Below the pieces are notes generated by a model that worked only from the letters and a program-made list of their open reading frames with translations, did no database searches and was not told the DNA's origin. From positions 124,001 to 188,000 of the forward strand of contig NZ_JAQMYP010000011.1 of assembly GCF_028369295.1 (NCBI RefSeq): 64,000 nt of DNA, in the 5' to 3' direction. Made by a program: the position numbers and the translations under genes. The DNA comes from Streptomyces sp. HD. GTDB lineage: Bacteria > Actinomycetota > Actinomycetes > Streptomycetales > Streptomycetaceae. This document shows, piece after piece, positions 35,009-43,612 of the stretch (the first letter of the stretch is position 1; every line of letters starts with the position of its first letter).

Positions 35009-37516
35009 ATGGATGCTCCGCGAGAGGAACCGGACGCGCCCACGTCCGCAGGACCGAGCGCGCTCTTCGACGCGTCCTCCGACGCGGCGGCGGTGCTGTC
35101 CGCGCAGGGCGTCGTCCTCGGCTGGACCCGGGCCGCGGAGGAACTCCTCGGCCGCCCGGCGTCGGAGACGGTCGGCGGGCCGGCCGCCGGACTGCTGGCG
35201 ATGCCCGGCGATCCGGTGCGGGTGGCCGGGGTCGCCGAGCGCTGCCGGGCCGGCATGGGGTGGAGCGGGCTCATCCCGCTACGCCACAGCGACGGCCGCC
35301 GTATCGACGTGGACCTGCGGGTCTCCGCGTCCTTCCGGATCGGCCCGGACGAGTGCTTCCTGATCTCGGCGCGCGAGCGGCGCCCGCAGTGGACCGTGGG
35401 CCAGTCCGTGCTGGACGGATTCCTGACCCGCTCGCCGGTCGGCATGGCCGTGATGGACACCCAGCTGCGCTACGTCTGGCTGAACGACACCCTGGAGCGG
35501 TTCGGCGGCGTGCCCCGTGAGCAGCGGCTGGGGCGGCGGCTCAGCGAACTGCTGCCCGGCCTGCAGGCGGAGACCATCGAGGGCCTGATGCGCAAGGTCC
35601 TCGACACCGGCGTCCCCGTCACCGACTACGAGTACGAGGGCTGGAGCTGGGCCGATCCGCACCGCCGGCACGCCTACTCCACCTCGTTCTTCCCCCTCGT
35701 GGACCCGGACGACTCGGTCACCGGGGTCTGCTACATGGTCCTGGACGTCACCGAACGATGGAACGCCCGCCAGCTGCTGGCGCTGGTCAACGAGGCCGGC
35801 ACCCGGATCGGCACCACCCTGGACGTCATGCGGACGGCCCAGGAACTCGCCGACTTCGCCGTGCCCCGCTTCGCGGACTTCGTCGTCGTGGACCTGCTGG
35901 AGCCCGTGCTCAGCACCGAGGGACACGGAGCGTGGCTCCCCGACGCGGGCCCGGCCCCCGCCAAGCCGGTGATGCGCCGGGCCGGGATGAACTCCGTGCG
36001 CGAGGGCGTCCCCGAGGCCGTGGCCCAGATCGGGGACCGGGTGGACTTCGTGCCGCCGCCGCACGACGCGCATCTGCTCATCGACGGCGAGCCGATCCTC
36101 ATCCCCGTCCTGGACCCGTCCGACGCCCTGTGGGCCACCGAACAGCCCGCCCGAGCGGCCAGCATGCGCGAGTTCGGCCTGCACTCCCTGATCTCGGTGC
36201 CGATGCGGGCCCGCAACACCGCCCTCGGTCTCACCACCTTCATACGGTCGCTCAATCCCGTGTCGTTCCAGCCCGACGACGTCCTGGCCGCCCGGGAACT
36301 GGTCGCCCGCGCCGCGCTGTGCGTCGACAACGCCCGCCGCTACACCCGGGAACACACGGCCGCGGTCACCCTGCAACGCAGTCTGCTGCCGCAGGCCCTG
36401 ACGGGCGGTACGGCGCTGGAGGTGGCCTCCTCCTATCTGCCGGCGGACCCGACGGGCGGGGTCGGCGGCGACTGGTTCGACGTGATCCCACTGTCCGGCG
36501 CCCGGGTGGGCCTGGTCGTCGGCGACGTCGTCGGCCACGGCATCACCGCGGCCGCGGCCATGGGCCGGCTGCGCACCGCCGTACAGACCCTCGCCGACAT
36601 GGAGATGCCGCCCGACGAACTGCTGGCTCACCTCGACGACCTGGTGCTCCGGCTCAGCGAGGAGCAGCCCGAAGACGAGCGTGCCCAGGGAGCCGAGGGC
36701 GTCGACGGAGCCGAGAGAGCCGGGGCGGCCCACCAGAGCACGACCGCCTTCCTCGGCGCCACCTGCCTGTACGCCGTCTACGACCCGGTCACCCGGCGCT
36801 GCACCATGGCCCGAGCCGGACATCCGCCGCCGGTCGTCGTCGCCCCCGACGGGCAGGTCTCCTTCCCCGAACCCCCGGCCGGACCGCCACTCGGGCTGGG
36901 CGGGATGGCGTTCGAGGCCACCGAGTTCGAACTCGCCGAGAACAGCCTGTTCGGCCTCTACACCAACGGCCTCGTCGAGTCGGCCGACGGCGACATGGAG
37001 CAGGGCATGGCCCGGCTCGGCGAACTGCTCTCCCGGCGCGAACCCGACATAGGCACCCTGTGCACGTCCGCGGTGCGGCAGCTCGTGCCGGTGCCGCAGC
37101 CCGACGACATCGCCCTGCTCCTGACCCGCACCCACGCCCTGGGCGCCGAACACGTCGTGTCCTGGGACGTGCCCGTGGACCCGGCCGCCGTCGCCGACGT
37201 CCGGGCCCGGGCGACCCGCCAGGTCACGGACTGGGGCTTCGGGGAGCTGGCCATGACGACCGAGCTGATCGTCAGCGAGCTGGTCACCAACGCGATCCGC
37301 TACGCCGAACCCCCCATCCGCCTGCGCCTCCTCCGCGACTCCCGCCTGACCTGCGAGGTCGCCGACGCCAGCAGCACCGCTCCGCGACTGCGGCACGCCC
37401 GGATCATGGACGAGGGGGGCCGGGGGCTGTTCCTGGTGGCCCAGCTGTCCCATCGGTGGGGGGCGCGGTACACGGCCGACGGGAAGATCATCTGGGCCGA
37501 GCAGGAAATTCCGTGA
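35009..37516 (+). CDS. PAS-PAS-GAF-SpoIIE phosphatase with C-terminal anti-sigma-type ATPase
   Basis: 835 residues. PAS 1 (ALFDASSDAAAVLSAQGVVL), PAS 2 (FLTRSPVGMAVMDTQLRYVW to CYMVLDVTERWNAR), GAF (LVNEAGTRIGTTLDVMRTAQ to [15 protein letters not shown]), PP2C ([59 protein letters not shown]) and ATPase ([37 protein letters not shown]). The usual T-D-G of the phosphatase core reads T-N-G here, so one metal-binding aspartate is replaced by asparagine, which may lower activity. It shares long blocks with the gene at 27737 but lacks the membrane sensor. A Glu/Gly-rich insertion (EEQPEDERAQGAEGVDGAER) sits in the phosphatase domain. Confidence 0.92.
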   Translation: MDAPREEPDAPTSAGPSALFDASSDAAAVLSAQGVVLGWTRAAEELLGRPASETVGGPAAGLLAMPGDPVRVAGVAERCRAGMGWSGLIPLRHSDGRRIDVDLRVSASFRIGPDECFLISARERRPQWTVGQSVLDGFLTRSPVGMAVMDTQLRYVWLNDTLERFGGVPREQRLGRRLSELLPGLQAETIEGLMRKVLDTGVPVTDYEYEGWSWADPHRRHAYSTSFFPLVDPDDSVTGVCYMVLDVTERWNARQLLALVNEAGTRIGTTLDVMRTAQELADFAVPRFADFVVVDLLEPVLSTEGHGAWLPDAGPAPAKPVMRRAGMNSVREGVPEAVAQIGDRVDFVPPPHDAHLLIDGEPILIPVLDPSDALWATEQPARAASMREFGLHSLISVPMRARNTALGLTTFIRSLNPVSFQPDDVLAARELVARAALCVDNARRYTREHTAAVTLQRSLLPQALTGGTALEVASSYLPADPTGGVGGDWFDVIPLSGARVGLVVGDVVGHGITAAAAMGRLRTAVQTLADMEMPPDELLAHLDDLVLRLSEEQPEDERAQGAEGVDGAERAGAAHQSTTAFLGATCLYAVYDPVTRRCTMARAGHPPPVVVAPDGQVSFPEPPAGPPLGLGGMAFEATEFELAENSLFGLYTNGLVESADGDMEQGMARLGELLSRREPDIGTLCTSAVRQLVPVPQPDDIALLLTRTHALGAEHVVSWDVPVDPAAVADVRARATRQVTDWGFGELAMTTELIVSELVTNAIRYAEPPIRLRLLRDSRLTCEVADASSTAPRLRHARIMDEGGRGLFLVAQLSHRWGARYTADGKIIWAEQEIP

Positions 37517-37597
37517 GGCTGCGGCGGACGGTCGGTCGCCCAAGAGCTCGGGTGGTCGGGCTGGTTGTGCGGGTGCGGGTGCGGGTGCGGGATGTGG

Positions 37598-37628
37598 GTG
37601 GTTGCTCGCGCAGTTCCCCGCGCCCCTT
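37598..37628. repeat. Streptomyces interspersed palindromic repeat, copy 2
   Basis: GTGGTTGCTCGCGCAGTTCC CCGCGCCCCTT, next to a short GTGCGG hexamer tandem (about 37567-37591), in the gap between two convergent genes. Confidence 0.7.
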
Positions 37629-37651
37629 GAGGTCGACTGCACCGCCCCTGG

Positions 37652-38407
37652 TCACAACGGGCCCGGGTTGCGCAACGCGTCCGACAGGGACTTGACGCCG
37701 CCGTGTGCGGTGAGGCCTCCGTCCACCGGGATCTCGGCGCCGGTGATGAAGGACGCCTCGGCGGAGAGCAGGAACGCCACCAGCGGGGTGATCTCGTCCA
37801 CGGTTCCGGTGCGGCCGAGCGGCGTCTCGCGGATGTTGGCCTCGCGGAAGGCGGGGGCCGCGGAGGCGGTCATGTCCGTCTCGATGTAGCCGGGGTGGAT
37901 CGTGTTGACGCGGATGCCACGCGGGCCGAGCTCCAGCGCCGCCGCCCTCGACAGGCCCCGCAACGCCCACTTGCTCGCCGTGTAGGCGACCGGGTAGTGG
38001 CCGGTGAGCGCGGCCGTTGAACCCACGTTGACGATGGATGCACCCGGCGGCATCAGCGGCGCGAGATGCTGGATGCCGAGCAGCGGGCCGGTGACGTTGA
38101 CCGCGTGGACACGGTCGAAGTCCTCCGGGCGTACTTCGCCGAGACGGGCCCGCCAGGTGACGCCGGCGTTGTTGACCAGGTCGTGGACTTGGCCGTACGA
38201 CTCCCGTAGCCCGGCGGCGAGTTCGGCCCACTCCTGGTCGCTGGTGACGTCGAGGCGACGGCAGCCGGGTGCCTGCGTCACGTCGGTGGCGATCACCCGG
38301 GCGCCCTCGCGGGCCAGCGCCTCGGCCTCCGCGGCGCCCTGCCCGTGAGCCGCACCCGTGACGACCACGACCTTGCCCAGCAGCCTCTCGGGGCGCGGCA
38401 CGCTCAC
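37652..38407 (-). CDS. Short-chain dehydrogenase/reductase
   Basis: 251 residue classical SDR. Cofactor loop VVVTGAAHGQGAAEAEAL (TGxxxGxG), NNAG in VNNAGVTWRARLGEV, catalytic Ser in IVNVGSTAALTG, and the Y-x-x-x-K pair in PVAYTASKWALRGL, then HPGYIETDM and the GAEIPVDGGLT ending. It oxidises or reduces an alcohol/ketone with NAD(P). GTG 38407 overlaps the stop of the upstream FAH gene as GTGA, so it is translationally coupled and is the last gene of the minus-strand catabolic operon. The substrate is not known. Confidence 0.93.
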   Translation of the reverse strand: MSVPRPERLLGKVVVVTGAAHGQGAAEAEALAREGARVIATDVTQAPGCRRLDVTSDQEWAELAAGLRESYGQVHDLVNNAGVTWRARLGEVRPEDFDRVHAVNVTGPLLGIQHLAPLMPPGASIVNVGSTAALTGHYPVAYTASKWALRGLSRAAALELGPRGIRVNTIHPGYIETDMTASAAPAFREANIRETPLGRTGTVDEITPLVAFLLSAEASFITGAEIPVDGGLTAHGGVKSLSDALRNPGPL

Positions 38408-39332
38408 GGCCGCTCCCGGCCGCGCCGTCGGCCCGTCGGCAGCGGCACCGGATCCGCCCCCGCAACCACCGTGTTGGACACGGAACCGATGCCCTCCACG
38501 GTGAGCGTGACGGTGTCACCCGGCTTCAGCGGCGGAGGCTCCTGTCGGCCGCGCACCCCCCCCACAGCTCGGCCAGACATCCGCCGTTGCCGCAGGTGCC
38601 GGAGCCGAGGACGTCCCCGGGACGCACCCAGGTCCCGCGCGAGGCGTAGGTGGCCATCTCCTCGAAGGTCCAGCTCATGTTGGACAGCAGGTCCGTGCCG
38701 ACCACCTCGCCGTTCACCGCGGCCGTGAGCGCCAGCCGCAGGAAACCGTCGGCGTCCCGGTACGGCTCCAGCTCGTCCGCGGTGACGAGGTACGGGCCGA
38801 GGGTGGTGGCGGTGTCCTTGCCCTTGCACGGGCCCAGGCCCACCCGCATCTCCGCCGACTGGAGGTCACGGGCGGACCAGTCGTTGAGGATCGTGTAGCC
38901 GACGATGTGGTCGAGGGCCTGCTCGGGCGTGAGGTCGCGGCCCTCCCGGCCGATGACGGCGGCCACCTCCAGCTCGAAGTCGAGCACGGCCGACCCCGGC
39001 GGCATCGGGATGTCGTCGTGCGGGCCGTACACCGCGTAGGGGTTGGTGAAGTAGAAGGTCGGGGCCGCGTACCAGCGCTCCGGCACTCCCGCCGCCCCGT
39101 CTATGGAGCGGCGTACGCCCTCCACATGCTCCTCGAAGGTGACGAAGTCCCGCACGGTCGGCGGCTCCAGCGGCGGCAGCAGGCGTACGTCCGACAGCGG
39201 GACGGCGTCCCCCACGGGGCGGGTGCCGACGGCGTGCAGGGGGGAGGTGCCGTCCGGCAGAGCCCGTACGACGGCGCCCTCCACGACTCCGCACTGACGG
39301 TGTCCCTCGTACCGGTAAGTGGCGATGCGCAA
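38404..39332 (-). pseudogene. Fumarylacetoacetate hydrolase family protein, frameshifted near the 3' end
   Basis: A TTG start at 39332 (AAGGGG nine bases upstream) opens the FAH fold: TFYFTNPYAVYGPHDDIPMP, VLDFELEVAAVIGREGRDL (metal-ligand Glu residues), GYTILNDWSARDLQ, GPCKGKDTATTLGPYLV and VLGSGTCGNGGCLAELWG. At a run of eight G (about 38555-38563) this frame leads to an early stop at 38526. One frame over, the expected end continues as RQEPPPLKPGDTVTLTVEG and reaches a TGA at 38404, which overlaps the SDR start as GTGA. The overlap shows that the second frame is the original end. Loss of one G, or a sequencing error in the homopolymer, explains it. The early product would lack about 45 residues of the C-terminal fold. 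Confidence 0.85.
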
Positions 39333-39345
39333 GGGTCGGCGCCCC

Positions 39346-40002
39346 TTACACCGGCGGGGCGACGAACACGCCGCGGTCGACGTCGTTGAACGACTCCTTG
39401 GCGACCAGCTCGTTCATCGGGTTCGCCGTGCCCCACTGGTCGGTGGCCTCGGGCCGGGAGAAGTCGTAGACGTGCGGGTGCCAGGTGTCCTCGTCGAGCT
39501 CCTCAAGCTCGGTGGTGTACTCGACGGTGTTGCCGTGCGGGTCGAGGAAGTACGTGAAGGTGTTGTCCCCGGCCATGTGCGCGAGGTCGGGGTGCTGGAG
39601 GGGGACCAAGCCGAGGCCGTGCAGCCGGTCGGGGGCCTTGGCGCAGTGTGCGGCGGTGCCCTCGTTCGCCAACCGGCAGATCCTGTTCGCCAGTCGGGTG
39701 CCGGCCCAGTAGTGGTAATGGCCCGGCGAAGGGCTCACCAGCTGCACGTCCACGCCCGCCTCGTCCATCGCCGCCAGACGCACGGCGACGTCCGTCAGCC
39801 TCGGCACCCGAGCGCCCACCATGGGGCCGTTCACGGCGAGGGCCGCCGGACCGTTGCGACGGGCGTCGAGGTCACGGGCCTCGGCGAGGCCAGGGTGACC
39901 GGCGACGGCCTCCTCGATCTCCGGGAGCAGGAGGTGGGCGTGGACGTCGATCGTCGGAGTCGGCAGGGGCTCGGTCGCCTGCTCGGGCACGTGCTGTGTC
40001 AC
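39346..40002 (-). CDS. In-frame chimera: amidohydrolase N-terminus fused to VOC dioxygenase C-terminus
   Basis: 218 residues. Residues 1-140 are the first part of an ACMSD-like amidohydrolase: TIDVHAHLLLPEIEEAVAG has the H-x-H metal motif, followed by RLAAMDEAGVDVQLVSPSPG and LHGLGLVPLQHPDLA. From about 39580 the sequence becomes HMAGDNTFTYFLDPHGNTVE and YTTELEELDEDTWHPHVYDF, the last module of a vicinal-oxygen-chelate extradiol-type dioxygenase. The remaining metal ligands of the amidohydrolase barrel and the N-terminal module of the dioxygenase are absent, so neither activity is likely. A deletion that removed the end of one gene and the start of the next, in frame, explains it. The GTG start (40002) has AAGGAG five bases upstream and overlaps the monooxygenase stop as GTGA. 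Confidence 0.82.
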   Translation of the reverse strand: MTQHVPEQATEPLPTPTIDVHAHLLLPEIEEAVAGHPGLAEARDLDARRNGPAALAVNGPMVGARVPRLTDVAVRLAAMDEAGVDVQLVSPSPGHYHYWAGTRLANRICRLANEGTAAHCAKAPDRLHGLGLVPLQHPDLAHMAGDNTFTYFLDPHGNTVEYTTELEELDEDTWHPHVYDFSRPEATDQWGTANPMNELVAKESFNDVDRGVFVAPPV

Positions 40003-41161
40003 GGACGCTCCTTGAGGGCGTTCAACGTGCTGCCGACCAGCCCCGCGACATCGGCGTCGCGTACGCGGTCCAGCTGCCACTGGCCGATCTGCACCGACGC
40101 CTCGACGACCCTGCGCACCCGCGGGACCCGGCGGTCGTAGTACGCCTGGAGCAGTTCGTCGTCCCAGTCCCGTCCGCTGGTGAGCAGCTCGGCGAGGACG
40201 AGGGCGTCCTCCAGGGACATCGCCGCGCCCTGGGCCAGGGTGGGCGGGCAGCAGTGGGCGGCGTCGCCGATCAGCACGACGCGGCCCCGGTGCCAGGAGT
40301 CCTCGACCAGCAGGTGGTCGAACCAGGTGTAGTTGACCTTCGCCGGGTCGGTGATGTGCTCGGTGATCTCCGGCCAGGCCCCGCCGTAGCCGCGCGCGAG
40401 GCGGCGCATCTCGTCGGCGTAGGCGGCCGGGTCGATGGATGCGCGGTCCCGGCACGCCTCCACGACGTACGCATAGATGGTGTTGTCGCTGGTGGGGGTG
40501 TACCCGGCGATGTAGGCGGGGCCGCCGTAGGCGAGGTCGGTGCGGGTCACGCCGTGGGGGCGTGGGGCGGCGATGCGCCAGATGGCCATGCCGGTGGGCT
40601 CGGGTTTCGCGGTGATGCCGATCGCGGCGCTGGTGGCGGAGTTCAGGCCGTCGGCGGCGATCACCAGGTCGTAGCGGCTCTCGACGCCGTCGCTGAAACG
40701 CACCGAGACACCGTCGGCGTCCTGGTCCAGCGACTCGGCCGTGGTGCCGAGCCGAACCCGGGCGCCGGAGGCGCGGACCGCGGCGATGAGGATCTGCTGC
40801 AACCGGGGGCGCTGCATGCCCAGGGTGGCGGGCAGGTCGGGACCACCTGTCCGGATGTCCTCGGCGACGAACAGCACGGTGCCGTCCGGAGCGGTCACGC
40901 CCAGCGAACCGAAGGCACAACCGGAGGCGGCCGTCTCCTCCCACACCCCCAGTTCGCGCAGGACCCGCAGGGCGTTGCCCTGAAGGTGATGCCGGAGCCG
41001 GTCGTGGCGTTCCAGTCGGGTCTGGCCTCGATCAGGTCGACGGTGATGCCGGCGCGGCGCAGCAGGACGGTGACGGCGTTGCCGGAGGCGCCCCCGCCGA
41101 TGACGAGGACGGTGGGCGTACCCCCGGCCGGAGGCTGGGGGAGGGTGCGGCTGTCGGTCAT
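39999..41161 (-). pseudogene. FAD-dependent aromatic-type monooxygenase, frameshifted near the N-terminus
   Basis: ATG 41161 (GGGAGGG about 8 bases upstream) starts MTDSRTLPQPP and the Rossmann motif VLVIGGGASGNAVTVLLRRA, then LIEARPDWNATTGSGIT. At about 40980 one base appears to be missing; the next frame continues LQGNALRVLRELGVWEE, LGMQRPRLQQILIAAVRASG, the DG motif VIAADGLNSATS and the second FAD motif VVLIGDAAHCCPPTLAQGAA, to the TGA at 39999. The intact protein would have about 385 residues, as usual for class A flavoprotein hydroxylases. The frameshift falls within the first 65 residues, so no full product is made unless it is a sequencing error. Such enzymes hydroxylate aromatic acids with NAD(P)H and oxygen. 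Confidence 0.85.
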
Positions 41162-41545
41162 GTCGGGGTCCCTCCCGGGGTTGGGCCGCGCGGCAGCGGG
41201 CGGCCGGGGGTGCGGGGCGTGGGGATGGGGGGCGTGGGGATGGGGGTGCGGCGGTGTTCGTACGGGCGGTGGTTCGCCCGCATGGGTGCGGGCGGGACGC
41301 TCCGAGTGCGGGCCGGACGGTTCCGGCGGATACTCGAAGTCGGTGGTGTGAGGGGCCACCCGGCAGTGAGCGGACTGACGGGTGGCCAGGGGGCCGGACA
41401 CATCGCTGGGGTGGGCCGGAAGGGGACACAGCCGGCAGGCTGCGGGACGGTGTCCGCGCGGGCCGCGGGGCCTGTCCGCGCAGCCCGCGGGCTGCGGACC
41501 CCACGTGACGGCGATCTGCTCGACAGCGATCTGCTCGACAGCGAT
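41162..41545. other. Gene-free stretch in the catabolic operon
   Basis: 384 bases with no gene. It contains short G-rich tandem repeats (GGGGCGTGGGGATGG twice near 41215-41245), a strong GC palindrome at 41472-41501 and, just past the cyclase stop (about 41515-41560), three copies of a 15 bp unit GATCTGCTCGACAGC with decay. This gap splits the otherwise overlapping operon; the monooxygenase may have its own promoter here. Confidence 0.5.
41472..41501 (-). terminator. GC-rich hairpin after the cyclase-family gene
   Basis: GTCC/GGAC and GCAGCCCG/CGGGCTGC arms around a near-zero loop, 45 bases after the stop at 41546 on the minus strand. A weak U-tract makes this moderately supported. Confidence 0.45.
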
Positions 41546-42508
41546 CTACTTGACGGCGATCGGGTTGACGGGGGAGCCGACGGCCCCGGTGACGGGCAGC
41601 GGAGCGGCGGTCAGCCAGAACTCGTACACCCCGTCCGCGACGCAGTCCTCGGCCAGCGACTCCAGGTCCCACATCTCGCCGATGAGCAGTCCCATGTTGG
41701 GGATGACGACCTGGTGCAACGGCTGGAAGGCGTCGTCGAACTCGTTCGGCCGAACCTCGAAGCCCCAGGTGTCGGTGGCGATGGCGGCGATCTCGGTACG
41801 GTGCAGCCAGCCCGCCGTGGTGAACGACAGCCCCGGCGCGGGCCCGCCCGCGTAGTCGCCCCAGCCGTCGCGCCCGACCCGGGCGAGCCGGCCGGTGCGG
41901 ACCAGGACGATGTCACCGCGCCCGACGCTCACGCCGTGGGCCTGCGCGGCCTGCGCGAGGTGCTCCTCGGTGATCGCGAACCCGTCCGGCAGCTCACCGT
42001 CGGCGCCGGCCACCCGGCCCACGTCCAGCAGGACACCGCGCCCGGCGACGTACGGCGCCATGTGCTCGATGCCGGTGACGAGGTCGCCGTCGGAGGTGAC
42101 CACCTTCTCCGCCGGGCGCCCGTTCCAGGCCTTGCCGTGGTCGAAGATGTGGCCGAGCCCGTCCCACTGGGTGGAGCACTGCAGCGGCATCGCGATGACG
42201 TCGTCGGCGCCGCCGATGCCGTGCGGGAAGCCCTGGTTGCCCAGCGCCGCGTCGGTGCCGGTGTCGAGCATGGTGTGGACGGGGTTGGTCCGCCGACGCC
42301 AGCCCTTCTGCGGCCCGTTCATCTCGAACCGCTGCGACAGCGAGAAGCTCACGCCCCGCCGCACCAGCGCGGCGCCCTCCCGCCGCTTGGCCTCGTCGAG
42401 GAAGTTGAGCGTGCCGAGCACGTCGTCCTCGCCCCAGCGCCCCCAGTTGGAGTACGCCTTGGCGGCCTCGGCGATCGCGCCTTCGGGGTCGTGCCGGTCC
42501 AGGCTCAT
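41546..42508 (-). CDS. Cyclase-family (kynurenine formamidase-like) hydrolase
   Basis: 320 residues of the cyclase family, metal-dependent hydrolases that include kynurenine formamidase and isatin hydrolase. Blocks: SNWGRWGEDDVLGTLNFLDE, QCSTQWDGLGHIFDHGKAWNG (metal-binding Asp/His region), GRGVLLDVGRVAGADGELP, GDIVLVRTGRLARVG, and the C-terminal LIGEMWDLESLAEDCVADG. It probably opens a ring or hydrolyses an amide/ester of an aromatic-derived acid. ATG 42508 overlaps the upstream FAH stop as ATGA. GC-rich neighbours and intact frame; no defect is seen. Confidence 0.9.
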   Translation of the reverse strand: MSLDRHDPEGAIAEAAKAYSNWGRWGEDDVLGTLNFLDEAKRREGAALVRRGVSFSLSQRFEMNGPQKGWRRRTNPVHTMLDTGTDAALGNQGFPHGIGGADDVIAMPLQCSTQWDGLGHIFDHGKAWNGRPAEKVVTSDGDLVTGIEHMAPYVAGRGVLLDVGRVAGADGELPDGFAITEEHLAQAAQAHGVSVGRGDIVLVRTGRLARVGRDGWGDYAGGPAPGLSFTTAGWLHRTEIAAIATDTWGFEVRPNEFDDAFQPLHQVVIPNMGLLIGEMWDLESLAEDCVADGVYEFWLTAAPLPVTGAVGSPVNPIAVK

Positions 42509-43485
42509 GACGCCTCCTCGACGCAGCGCGTGCGCTGTACGCCCAGCCCCGTGATCGAGCCCTCCAGCACGTCGCCGTCGCGCAGCAGCCGACCCCAGTG
42601 GATGCCGTTGCCCGCCGGGCTGCCGGTCAACACGAGGTCACCGGGCAGGAGTTGAGCCGACTGCGAGATGTACGACACCAGCCGCGCGATGCCGAAGAGC
42701 ATGTCCTTGGTGGACTCGTCCTGCATGGTGTCGCCGTTCAGCTTCAGGGTGACCCGCAGATCACCGGGATCGGCGACCGACTCGGCCGGCACCAGCCACG
42801 GCGCCAACGGGGTGAAGCCCGGGGCGTTCTTGCAGCGCAGCCAGTCGGTGCCGATGGCCTTCATGTCCCGGCGGAACACGGTGGCGCGGTCGGTGAGGTC
42901 GTTGGCGATCGTGTACCCGGCGACGTACTCCAGGGCCTCCTCGACGGATACCCGGTGCGCGGGCCTGGCCATCACGGCCGCCAACTCCAGCTCCCAGTCC
43001 GGCTGTTCGGCCCAGGACGGCAGGACGACATCGTCGTACGGCCCCGCGATCGTGCTCGGCAGACCGATGAACACATACGGCAGGTCCTCGGCCGCCCGCC
43101 GGTCCATGACCGCGGCGATCTCGGCCCGCGCCTCCTCGACCGTGCGCGGGTCGTCGGGGGAGCGGTGGGCGACCTCCAGGTCGATCACATGCTGCCGGTA
43201 GTTGGCACCGGACTGGAAGATCTGCCGGGGCTCGACGGGAGCGTGCACCCGCAGCCCTTCCAGCGCCCGCCACTCCCGGTCGTCGTCGTCCGCCAGGACG
43301 CGCAGCCGGGGGAGCGTCTCCGCCCACCGTTCCAGTACGGCACGCATGTCGGACGGCGCCGGGTCCAGGGCCCGGCTCAGGTCGAGCACCCGGCCGCCGG
43401 CCAGGAGACCGGGGAACGGCTCCCCGTCAGGGGCGGAGAACGTGCCGAGTGCGAACGGGCCGGCAGGCTGCACGAGCGTGGCCAT
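42505..43485 (-). CDS. Fumarylacetoacetate hydrolase family protein (intact)
   Basis: 326 residues. N-terminal cap region (FALGTFSAPDGEPFPGLLAG, VLDLSRALDP) then the FAH catalytic fold: RQIFQSGANYRQHVIDLEVA, WELELAAVMARPAHRVSVEE (metal ligand Glu), GYTIANDLTDRATVFRRDMK, PWLVPAESVADPGDLRVTLK and LLPGDLVLTGSPAGNGIHWG. Members hydrolyse or hydrate/decarboxylate ring-cleavage products. ATG 43485 with AGGAGG seven bases upstream. It is the first gene of the operon and is divergent from the LysR gene, from which it is now separated by the IS630-type element. Paralogue of the frameshifted gene at 38404. Confidence 0.92.
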   Translation of the reverse strand: MATLVQPAGPFALGTFSAPDGEPFPGLLAGGRVLDLSRALDPAPSDMRAVLERWAETLPRLRVLADDDDREWRALEGLRVHAPVEPRQIFQSGANYRQHVIDLEVAHRSPDDPRTVEEARAEIAAVMDRRAAEDLPYVFIGLPSTIAGPYDDVVLPSWAEQPDWELELAAVMARPAHRVSVEEALEYVAGYTIANDLTDRATVFRRDMKAIGTDWLRCKNAPGFTPLAPWLVPAESVADPGDLRVTLKLNGDTMQDESTKDMLFGIARLVSYISQSAQLLPGDLVLTGSPAGNGIHWGRLLRDGDVLEGSITGLGVQRTRCVEEAS

Positions 43486-43612
43486 GAGATTTCCTCCTGC
43501 TGGGTCGCGGTCTACTCTGGCCTCGATCGCCAGATCACGGAAATCAATCTTGTGAAGTGCCAGATCCACGACATGGATGGCCTTCACTGACATGGATGGC
43601 CTTCGCTCGCTA
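43486..43612. promoter_or_regulatory. Left part of the former FAH/LysR divergent promoter region
   Basis: 127 bases between the FAH start and the IS. It contains a lower-GC patch (ATCACGGAAATCAATCTTGTG, near 43534-43554) likely to include the operon promoter, and an imperfect 19 bp tandem repeat GACATGGATGGCCTTC twice (about 43570 and 43589) next to the IS end. Confidence 0.45.

Noticed and set aside
32590..35460. Start of the phosphatase at 35460 giving 956 residues
   Set aside because: The extra 266 residues are antisense of the divergent gene; GGAGGAG precedes the ATG at 34662.
37560..37600. GTGCGG hexamer tandem as a regulatory satellite
   Set aside because: Short, decayed, and also present at 52093; likely slippage in GC-rich intergenic DNA.
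39346..40944. One 532 codon frame joining monooxygenase region and chimera
   Set aside because: The upper part is an alternative phase of the monooxygenase gene (Arg/Pro/His-rich); the real start of the chimera is the GTG at 40002 with a good ribosome site.
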